A stretch of DNA of 14,330 nucleotides from Ichthyophonus hoferi (Eukaryota; Opisthokonta; Ichthyosporea; Ichthyophonida; Ichthyophonidae), in NCBI GenBank assembly GCA_002751075.1, contig NAOQ01000027.1, positions 55,912-70,241 on the forward strand, read 5' to 3'. The notes under the pieces are model-generated. The model saw only the letters and a list, made by a program, of their open reading frames with translations. It made no database searches and was not told where the DNA came from. This document shows positions 7,860-14,330 of this stretch, piece by piece. Position 1 is the first letter of the stretch; every line of letters begins with the position of its first letter. Both the position numbers and the translations under genes were made by a program.

Positions 7860-8246
7860 CTTATAGTTTATTAAAACTGTATCAGTTCTAATGACTTGTC
7901 CACAGCTTTTAGGATTTCCAATTGTATAATTGATAGTAGTTAATATTGCTTGACCAGTGTTAGTAATTTTCACTTGATTAGATCTGTCTTTAAGGCTCAG
8001 TTGCTGTGATAGAGGTTCTATTGAAGGCCTATATAGCAACTCTCTAAGTAACTGGCTGTAGTAATTACATCTCTGCTCTAATTCAGAAGGAATAGATGTT
8101 TGGATGCGCTTGGGTGCAAATGTGGAAATTGCAAAATGAGATTGACTAGTAACTGGCGATATATTGCGATGCAAATAATAACTATCGTTGCTATTTAATG
8201 TTTGTAAGCAGATCTCTGGACTCTGAACGAGTGAGTAATCTGGACA
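7830..8246 (-). pseudogene. Long open exon-like frame in module A copy 1, unknown protein
   Basis: From an acceptor-like TTAG| the frame runs about 138 codons to a stop. It includes PDYSLVQSPEICLQTLNSN, YYLHRNISPVT, LEQRCNYYSQLLRELL and NYTIGNPKSCGQV. Two Asn-X-Ser/Thr sites and several Cys would suit a secreted or lumenal protein, but no signal or membrane segment is present in this piece. The second copy resembles it at the start and is visibly decayed, and coding-like sequence upstream of this frame is interrupted as well. It is most likely a remnant, though a working last exon cannot be excluded. The true start and upstream exons are not known. Confidence 0.4.
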
Positions 8247-8420
8247 CTAATTATTGTATATGAGAGCCAGTGGTGGATTAGAAATTACAATGATTTGCCT
8301 TTGGGTGATAGAAAGTAACATTATATTACATATATGTATATAATTGAATGTAAAGTATTTTTGTGTGCATTTACGAGAATTTCGTGTTTTGCTATTGATA
8401 TGGCATATGTGTGAGCGGGT
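7865..8420 (-). repeat. Module A, copy 1 (coding-derived direct duplicate)
   Basis: This block matches 10575-11085 in the same orientation over about 500 nt, with clear base differences and small gaps. The similarity includes GAACGAGTGAG, TACTATTTAATGTT-like and ACTTG(T/A)CCACA blocks. On the minus strand the two copies align as codons, with many differences at third positions, so the ancestor was coding. I recognise no family. It may be a piece of a host gene family or of a gene-bearing mobile element. Confidence 0.75.
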
Positions 8421-8649
8421 CCTTTTAGTATTAACTTCTGTTTTCTTTTATACTTTGTTTTACAGAGTGGGTATTATTTTTTGGTTAACACCTGTATATG
8501 TATTGAAACCAAGATTTTCCTTTTTTATATGATTATACAATCAGTAGCATGTGTTCTCTAACAAATTTTGGATGTAGAGGAATAATTGTTGCAGAAACCT
8601 ACGTTGGTGTGTTTTGGCTGCATCTATCCTTTGTATTTATCAAATTCCG
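8421..8649. other. Spacer between modules A1 and B1
   Basis: T-rich on the plus strand. An open plus-strand frame (8344-8532) is a hydrophobic, Phe/Leu-rich artefact of this composition. No splice-supported exon is seen. Confidence 0.5.
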
Positions 8650-9600
8650 CTGATTCTTATTTTCCGCCAACTCGATGAAAAAGAATTATAAAAATAACCT
8701 TAATATGATGACTACTTAGCGGTAAACCTACTGTTCACTAAATAAATCAGATAATTCCTGATAGCATTCAGAAGCGACTGTGGCATAGCATCCAATGTTA
8801 AAAAAAAAAAAACGGAAAACAGCTGACCAAACTAATTGGTAAAATGTTTTTTCTCACTCTGGCTCTGGCTCTATTGTAGGCCCTGGAATCTTGCGGATGG
8901 CGGCTGGCGGCTGAAGTAAGGTGTGAGTGTTGCTCAGTAGTTTTCTACGTTACCCCAGTGTTACTTTGAATTTGAAAATATTGATAGTTCAAATGCAGAT
9001 TTTAATACAGTGTGTAAATGTAATAACTTTTAGTCCTTACGCGTAGAAGGCAGTGTATGGATGTAGGGTTGGGGTGAAGTGTTTTCAGCACCCGTGGATC
9101 GTCGACTTAATAGAATTACCAAGTTTTGTAACCATGGTTCACTAGTTCAGGTTTCTCTGCCACCATACTGGGAATAATAAGTAGAGACAGGAGCGTTCCT
9201 GTAAGTTATATTCGTTTAGAGGGAGAGGGAGTACCAAACTAAATTGTATTTTAAGGTATCCCTTTCCGTACACGGAGTACAGATGTATTAAAGCACGTTT
9301 TTATTATTAATTAAAAAAGTCGGCAGGACCCTGTCCCGGCAGGGATGCTTAGTTTATCTTACCTGATAAGATCTGATATGGCTTGTCACTAGTCGCAGGA
9401 CCAACCATTGTTTGAATTGCTTTTGATAGATTATTTAGATTATCCTGTATTGCCATTTAATCTATGGTTTGCACAAACTATTTTTCCAGACTACAAGGCT
9501 ATATGTGTAATAATAATTGCCAATAAAATTATATGATCATAGCTATAAACAAATATCCAAATTAAATATTAACGTTTTAACACTCCCATTGGTCTAGGCG
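8650..9600 (-). repeat. Module B, copy 1 (tandem pair with copy 2)
   Basis: This block is directly repeated at 9600-10335. The offset between matching blocks is 942 nt in the left half (AGGCCCTGGAATCTT) and 739 nt in the right half (TGTAATAATAATTG), so copy 1 carries about 203 nt more. The sense strand is minus, judged from codon-like conservation (for example SECYQEL, QNLVILLS, PQPYI.TL) and splice-like sites. Some sense-strand features are shared with the inverted copy at 11595-12175. The ends show no obvious terminal repeats or target-site duplication. Confidence 0.75.
9116..9456 (-). CDS. Candidate two-exon small reading frame in module B copy 1
   Basis: An ATG opens 31 codons (MAIQDNLNNLSKAIQTMVG, then ATSDKPYQILS) to a textbook donor, TCAG|GTAAGA. 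After a 164-nt intron with a pyrimidine-rich end (ACTTACAG|), the frame continues TLLSLLIIPSMVAEKPELVN to a stop: 58 residues in all. The first part looks like a short coiled-coil. A second frame of the same downstream exon (APVSTYYSQYGG) is equally codon-like and is conserved in the inverted copy, so the true frame is uncertain. No family is recognised. Because the sister copies are decayed, this may be a remnant. Confidence 0.35.
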
Positions 9601-10335
9601 ATTTATTTTACCTAGGACATAAAAACCATGAAAAATGAAAAAGAAAAAAACTTGACATGGTGACCACTTAGCTGTAAGCTTGTTGCTCATAAATGAGCTA
9701 AATAATTCCTGATAACATTCAGAAGTGACTGTGGCATGGCGCTCAATGTAAAAAATAAATAACAGTTGACCAAACTATTTCTTCAATATTCTTGCTCACT
9801 CTGGCTCGGGCTCTCTTTTAGGCCCTGGAATCTTATCGGATGGCGGCTGGCGGCTGAGATGATATGTAGGTGTTGCTCAGTTGTTTTATACATTACCCTG
9901 GTGCCACTTTGAAGCTGGAGATATTGATAGTTCAAATGCAAATTTGAATACAGTGTATAGATGTAATAAAATTTAGTCCTCACACGTAGAAGTTAGTGTC
10001 TGGATGTAGGGTTGGGGTAAAATGTTTTCGACATTTGTGGACCATAGACTTAATAAAATTACCAGGTTTTGTGACGTAGATTCACTAATCAATCCAGTTA
10101 TCTTATCAGAAACATGAGATCTGAAATGAGTTTCTAGCCACAGGACCCCTACCATTGGCTGGTTTGCTTTTGATAGATCATGATGTATTGCCATTTAGCA
10201 CTAATAGATCGTATTAACTATTTTCCATTTTCCCAAGCTACATATGTAATAATAATTGTTAATAATATTAAATGAATATAGCTATATAAAGAAATACCCA
10301 AATTAATTAGTACTACTGTTTTATCAAGAATGATC
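9600..10335 (-). repeat. Module B, copy 2
   Basis: This is the direct tandem partner of copy 1. It shares the 20-nt GC-rich block, GATAGTTCAAATGCA, TGGATGTAGGGTTGGGGT and the AATAATAATTG block. It lacks the roughly 203 nt that in copy 1 hold most of the candidate intron and the start of the following exon. On the minus strand, frames encode MAIHHDLSKANQPMVG leading to SQNLVILLSLWSTN, and separately ATVTSECYQELF. A splice-donor-like GT(A/G)AGG after the PQPYI block is kept in both copies. Overall it looks decayed. Confidence 0.7.
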
Positions 10336-10574
10336 CAATTTAGTGTTATATAGGTTCAATATATTATATATTAATTCACAATATTTTCTGTACACATAAA
10401 TAATAACATGGTTATAAGAAATATTTATTGTAAAAGCTAATAAAATCTCAATTTTGTCAATTACTTTAAACTTTCCTGACTGGCACCCTCGCGTGTACAT
10501 ATTTTATATTTTTTTTTTGTAATTGACACGAAGCAATTTCCCGTTATCATATCAGAGTGAAATGCATATTGTTA
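10336..10574. other. AT-rich spacer between B2 and A2
   Basis: No exon, RNA gene or repeat family is recognised. It contains a T-run (10509-10518) and several short AT palindromes only. Confidence 0.5.
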
Positions 10575-11085
10575 TTTAATGGATTCCGTGGGAGTCCTAT
10601 GGACTTGACCACAACTCTTCAGGGTCTCCAATTGATTTTCGCAAACAATGTTAATTTTTCTGTACTTAAGTTAGTAATAGCTAATTGATTTTGATCTGGT
10701 TTCTATAGAGGACAACGTAAAAACAGGCGTATATGTTGGTTCTATCTCTAGACGTCTACGTCTATTACGATTACATTCAGCTATTACTAAATGAGGAATT
10801 CCTACTTTAGTTTGTTTAGGTGCGATAGTATTTGCGTAAAATTAGTAAGAGGTGTTATGTTACTATGTAGATAATAATTTTTGTTACTATTTAATGTTAG
10901 TATGCAGTTCTCTGATTTTTGAACGAGTGAGGGATCTAACACTGTTTATCGTATGCGATTGCTAACGGTGAACTAGACATCACAATAACGATGTGATTGT
11001 TATATACATATATTGTGTAAAGTTTTGTGTAGGTTACGAGTACTTCGTATTTTTGCCAGTGGACCGTATGTTTGAACAGCGGAGA
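10575..11085 (-). repeat. Module A, copy 2 (decayed)
   Basis: Same orientation as copy 1 (7865-8420). On the minus strand the start of the shared coding block reads SLVQKSENCILTLNSN and YYLHSNITPLTN, aligning codon by codon with copy 1 and with synonymous differences. The remainder is not open. Upstream on the minus strand the frame KYEVLVTYTKLY to SSSPLAIAYDKQC matches the region before the long frame in copy 1, so the coding ancestor extended further 5'. Confidence 0.7.
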
Positions 11086-11594
11086 GCCGGCCTGGAGGGT
11101 TTTATTAGTAAGCTCGCTCATTTACAGTTATCTCATCTTATCGTGCGAGGGGTCATTGGCTAATCCAACTCCAGGGTCTCATTAGAGTTGTTCAATCTGA
11201 TCACAATACTTAAAATATTATTGCGTTCCCATTTAGATAGCGTATTTAACTAATTTCCTCATTTTTTTTTATGAAAGTGCTCATGTACCGCATACTCTGT
11301 CTTGACAAGAATTGATCCACTTATTTTCGAACAGTATTCGATTATCTAAAAATAAGAGTAATCTTTGTATTACCGCTTGCTATCAAAGGTTGGCCGAACT
11401 TGGTGTTCATTTTGCAGTTAACAACCTTATAACCAGTTGATCAGGTGATAAGTCTTTAAACAACACATTATTTGAAAAGGCGCTCAATTTACGCGTTATC
11501 TGACATCATGTTAGCAACATTATTTGTCATCTAATCATGACGTCATTATTCCAATTAATGAATGCTATGTACGTTACTTCATGAAGTATTCGGA
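11086..11594. other. Spacer between A2 and inverted B3
   Basis: No supportable exon on either strand. The region is somewhat less AT-rich than average. It holds a perfect CRE palindrome and an imperfect palindrome near ACTTCATGAAGT (11576-11587). Confidence 0.5.
11538..11545. promoter_or_regulatory. Consensus CRE palindrome TGACGTCA
   Basis: A perfect eight-base cAMP-response element lies about 50-60 nt before the inverted module B begins on its sense strand. CREB/ATF-type bZIP proteins bind this sequence in animals. Function here is inferred from sequence and position only, and a chance hit in 14 kb is possible. Confidence 0.3.
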
Positions 11595-12175
11595 CTAATG
11601 TTTGTGGGAGCTGAATTACTTTGATAAAGCCAGAGCCAGAAAGCCAGCCGGAGCTTTTCCTTCTTTTTTTTACATTGGGTACAATGGCACGGAATGTCAT
11701 CGGGGATTATCTTATGAGCCACAAATCCACAGCGAAGTAGGCACTATGTTGATTTTATTTTATTTTTTATTTTTATTTTTATTTTTCATATTTCCTACAG
11801 AAATAATCCGCCTAGGCAATGGCTAAGGGGAGAGTTAAATACCGGAGTATTAACTATTATAGATATTTCTTTATATGGCTCTAATCATTTACTATTATTA
11901 GCAATTACTATTATTACACGTGTTGTAAAAAAAAATCTGGTGCAATCGATTGGTGTTAAATGCCAATCCAAGATGATCAAAAGCCATCTCAGATCTCATG
12001 TTTTTGGAGTCCAGATAACATGTTAACATAGCACAGGTACTATTGAACTCCTATACAAAGGACGCGTTCAAATGCCCTTTAATTCGGTATTTGCCCTCCT
12101 TTCTAAACGAATATTGGTTACAGGAACGCTCCTGTCTCTACCTATTATCCCCAACATAACGCAATTAATATTATA
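11595..12175 (+). repeat. Module B, copy 3, inverted
   Basis: The plus strand here matches the minus strand of copies 1 and 2 in order: an AGCCAGAGCCAG block, TTTTACATTG, the CGCCTAG(A/G)CCAATGG block, (A/T)TTGGCAATTA-type AT block, an ATG-led block (MPIQDDQ against MAIQDNL) and GAACGCTCCTGTCTCTAC. A plus-strand frame 11602-11738 (FDKARARKPAGAFP, IGYNGTECHRGLSYEP) ends at a donor-like GAA|GTAGGC, followed 63 nt later by TTTCCTACAG|. The copy is diverged and looks decayed overall. Confidence 0.65.
12119..12141. repeat. 23-nt perfect inverted match to 9181-9203
   Basis: The sequence TACAGGAACGCTCCTGTCTCTAC is the exact reverse complement of 9181-9203. It spans the 3' splice-site-like junction in modules B1 and B3. 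Its core ACAGGA-NNNN-TCCTGT is itself a hairpin. Confidence 0.85.
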
Positions 12176-12452
12176 AAATAATACTATGTATACAATATTT
12201 AATACTATAATATAATCATAATGTATGTACATATAAAGAGCAGATACTATAAGTATATGACATTACAATAGTACTAATCTTCTTATCTTTGGTCTATATA
12301 TAAATACGATCTGTCTCAACTTTTTATTCTCGACATAACGCAATTAAAATCATATAATAATACCATGTATACAATATTTAGTACTATAATATGATCATAA
12401 TGTATGTACATATAAAGAACAGATACTTAAGTATATGACATTACAATGGTAC
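12132..12452. repeat. Tandem duplication, period about 179 nt
   Basis: The first unit begins CTGTCTCTACCTATTATC at 12132 and the second begins CTGTCTCAACTTTTTATT at 12311. Both contain ACATAACGCAATTA, TGTATACAATATTTA and CATAATGTATGTACATATAA. The unit starts inside the exon-like end of module B3, so the duplication is younger than that insertion. Confidence 0.85.
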
Positions 12453-12497
12453 CCAATAAATACCTGAAAAATCCATCGTTATTATACAAATAATTAG

Positions 12498-12717
12498 AAA
12501 TATCATTTATTTTCTTACAAATATATCTATTATTCATCTTATACATATGTACACTCAATATAATGTTAAAAATAGAATTCTATATATATATATATAATCA
12601 AATAAAAATTGTTCTAAAAATATCATTTATTTTTTTACAAATATATCTATTATTTATATTATACATATGTACACTCAATATAATGTTAAAAATACAATTA
12701 TATATATAATCAAATAA
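12498..12717. repeat. Tandem duplication, period 120 nt
   Basis: Two units share AAATATCATTTATTTT, ACAAATATATCTATTAT, ATACATATGTACACTCAATA and ATAATGTTAAAAATA, ending in (TA)n and ATCAAATAA. Differences are few, mostly in the length of the TA run, suggesting a recent duplication. No coding is seen. Confidence 0.85.
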
Positions 12718-12997
12718 CCGTTGCTAATTCAATACATATAATCTAATATAACGATAATGATTACGACCATAATATACATGCATAATTAAATATGAATAAA
12801 AGATGATAGTTATCATCATAATATATATGTAATCTTAAAGATGACAGTGCTCTCATGTCTATCTAATCAATTATTATCGTAATAGATAAATTTTAAGATG
12901 AAATAGATCATAATTATTATCTACGTGATCTTCAAGTCTCAATCTTAGTTTCTATTGGTTAAGATATATATCAATCCCGCTAGCTATTGGGCTATAA
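12718..12997. other. AT-rich interval without recognised features
   Basis: No open, splice-bounded exon on either strand. Several ATCATAATTAT-type short repeats give it a patchy, low-complexity look. Confidence 0.5.
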
Positions 12998-13041
12998 TCT
13001 TATTCGGTATTTATATCCAATTTAAATGAAGTTTTACTTAG

Positions 13042-13180
13042 TTTACGAAACGAACTACCCAAACTTCTATCCACTCACACTTATGCGATTTTATCTACAT
13101 TCCAAGCTAAGTTTCCAACTAAATGGCTATCGCACTCAACGCCCAGGTCCTATATAATAAGGCCTACAGGATATATATGG
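13042..13180 (+). CDS. Candidate upstream exon of the PH-domain gene
   Basis: The plus strand is open from 12998 to a donor TGG|GTATGA at 13180. Using the acceptor TTTTACTTAG| gives a 139-nt exon encoding RNELPKLLSTHTYAIL and FQAKFPTKWLSHSTPR. It leaves in phase 0, and an AG at 13358 (GGAATTAG|AAACTT) would continue KLILKQK into the MSKNS frame. However, the ATG at 13380 works equally well as a start, and codon bias here is only moderate. Confidence 0.22.
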
Positions 13181-13379
13181 GTATGAATTACGTCAAACTT
13201 TTCACATAAATTATAACAAGCAAATAAAGTCTACATTGAATATATTAATGTTGTTAGTAATGGTATTAATTGTTATTATACTTATATAGTTTATTTCTAT
13301 TATTACGGTAGTAGGTATAATATATATGGTAATAGGTATAGACAAAAGACGGAATTAGAAACTTATCTTGAAGCAGAAA

Positions 13380-13469
13380 ATGTCGAAGAATAGTATTGGG
13401 GACATTTCTAATGAAGGCAGCATTACGACCAAGAGAGGAAGCGAGGAGGATGTGAAAATGAAAATGACT
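13380..13469 (+). CDS. PH-domain gene exon 1 (N-terminal leader)
   Basis: 30 codons from an AAAATGT start. The leader is rich in K, E, S and M and probably disordered. The donor ACT|GTTAGT is not ideal; GAT|GTGAAA upstream (after 13451) is also phase 0. A TAG lies directly before the in-frame AAACTT at 13359, so the frame is closed just upstream. Confidence 0.5.
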
Positions 13470-14330
13470 GTTAGTGATGTTCTTCTATTTTATTACTATC
13501 TCTATCTATCGATTATAATATATGTGCTTTTGTATACGTGGACTGTTCATTTTCTTTTGCTGCTATCTTTAAGCCTCTCTCTCTCTTCTCTTATCTCTCT
13601 TACTCTCTCTCCACAATTACTAGCACGCAAATACATACGCTAATATATATGTTAATTACCATTTCCCTTCTCCTTTGCATACTTTTATACTTCTCTGCTC
13701 TTTATGCAATACCTTATGCACTTATACCGACACTTACACTTACATACATAACCTTAACCTATCACATCTCTCTCCTTTCTCAAAAACCTAATTACTGAGT
13801 CCTACTACCCTATCATACTACTTACCTACCACCTACCTACCTCTTGTTTGCTTCCATTCCTTCTCTCTCTTAATCTTTTTTCCATCTATTCTCTTACTAC
13901 CACTATTAATTTTTGTGTTTTTCTTATCCATAGATGCCCAAGACCCCTGATTCAGGGAATGATGCCTCTAGTGGCATGATAGTGTTAATGAAGTCTTCAT
14001 TCCGCCGCTCTTGGTCCGAGCGATTTGCAATGATAAAAGGTATGGGAATATAGACATATATCTTATGGTTTAATTTATATACCAGTATATATTTCTTATT
14101 TCTTCTTTCCTCTCCTTCCTTCTTCCTTTTACTGGTGATGTCTAACTCTACTGTGACTAATTATAGTATATCTTGTTATTATTGTTTTATAGTAATACCA
14201 ATGACTGTTATAGTAGGTATATTAATCGTATATTAATCGTATATAGTATTGTAAATAATAATAATATATTTTCTAAATATTATTATTTGTTTATAGTGAG
14301 TGATACGAGAATACTGGCCAGAACAAAAAT
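13380..14330 (+). CDS. PH-domain protein gene, first three exons, runs off right edge
   Basis: Exon 1 (13380-13469) encodes a charged leader starting MSKNSIGDISNEGS. Exon 2 (13934-14039) continues MPKTPDSGNDASSG, then MIVLMKSSFRRSWSERFAMI. Exon 3 (14297 onwards) gives V then SDTRILARTK. Borders are ACT|GTTAGT (weak), TTATCCATAG|, AAAG|GTATGG and TTTATAG|; phases 0 and 1 fit. The pattern K...RR.W.ERF...K...R.L resembles strands beta1-beta3 of a pleckstrin-homology domain, which binds phosphoinositides or partners at membranes. That call rests on about 35 residues. The first ATG could alternatively be the one opening exon 2. The rest of the protein is outside the window. Confidence 0.6.
13470..13933 (+). 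other. Intron 1 of the PH-domain gene, CT-rich
   Basis: The 464-nt intron has two pyrimidine-rich blocks, (TCTC)n at about 13574-13612 and a C/T-rich stretch at 13790-13880, before the acceptor. Open frames that cross it are Leu/Ser/Thr low complexity and not genes. Confidence 0.6.
13934..14039 (+). CDS. PH-domain gene exon 2
   Basis: The acceptor is excellent (GTGTTTTTCTTATCCATAG|). Only one frame is open across the exon, and it leaves in phase 1 at the near-consensus donor AAAG|GTATGG. It encodes the SSFRRSWSERFAMIK segment on which the PH call rests. Confidence 0.8.
14297..14330 (+). CDS. PH-domain gene exon 3, partial
   Basis: The acceptor TTGTTTATAG| leads into TGAGTGATACG, completing a Val codon with the G of exon 2 and continuing SDTRILARTK to the window edge. 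The frame is open throughout. Confidence 0.7.

Noticed and set aside
11602-11826. Plus-strand 74-codon frame taken as a single gene
   Set aside because: Its second half is a T-rich run that looks like a 63-nt intron, and the first half belongs to the diverged inverted module B.
7830-12175. The A/B modules considered as a retroelement or DNA transposon with terminal repeats
   Set aside because: I saw no terminal repeats, target-site duplication or recognisable reverse transcriptase, integrase or transposase motifs, so no element family is assigned.
13368-13798. Two overlapping plus-strand frames continuing past exon 1 of the PH gene
   Set aside because: After 13469 they become Leu/Ser/Tyr/Thr low complexity from CT-rich intron sequence, consistent with reading into an intron.

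Overview
The window reads as nuclear DNA of an AT-rich eukaryote with spliceosomal (GT-AG) introns. There are no long prokaryotic reading frames. Coding sequence occurs only as short exons of about 50-160 nt, separated by AT-rich introns full of pentanucleotide and minisatellite arrays. Exons were found by eye from splice sites, reading phase, RNY-like codon pattern and family resemblance. The host cannot be named from the sequence; a non-vertebrate opisthokont would fit.

Left third (144-5475, minus strand): one confidently read gene. Nine exons with compatible phases encode the N-terminal 315 residues of a TMEM87/PTM1-type Golgi membrane protein of the lung-seven-transmembrane/GOST group. 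It has a signal peptide, a Cys-containing lumenal domain and the first four membrane helices. The remaining helices and tail lie beyond the left edge. Five of its introns carry simple-repeat arrays, and the arrays in introns 4 and 8 are reverse complements of each other.

Middle (5476-7860): a gene-poor stretch with fragments of at least two unrecognised genes. One is a well-formed pair of terminal exons on the minus strand (6031-6319), upstream of the TMEM87-like gene. The other is a probable plus-strand gene whose last exon ends at 7859. Some segments here are open on both strands and could not be assigned.

Right-centre (7830-12175): a decayed family of local duplications. Module A occurs twice in direct orientation (7865-8420 and 10575-11085). 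Module B occurs as a direct tandem pair (8650-9600 and 9600-10335) plus one inverted copy (11595-12175). Parts of the modules still show coding-like conservation and paired splice sites, so they descend from a spliced gene or gene-bearing mobile element of unknown kind. The inverted copy is followed by two AT-rich tandem duplications (12132-12452 and 12498-12717).

Right edge (13380-14330, plus strand): the 5' part of a second credible gene, with three exons in phase that lead from a charged N-terminal leader into what looks like the start of a pleckstrin-homology (PH) domain. The gene continues past the right edge. Nothing in the window shows that the genes act together.
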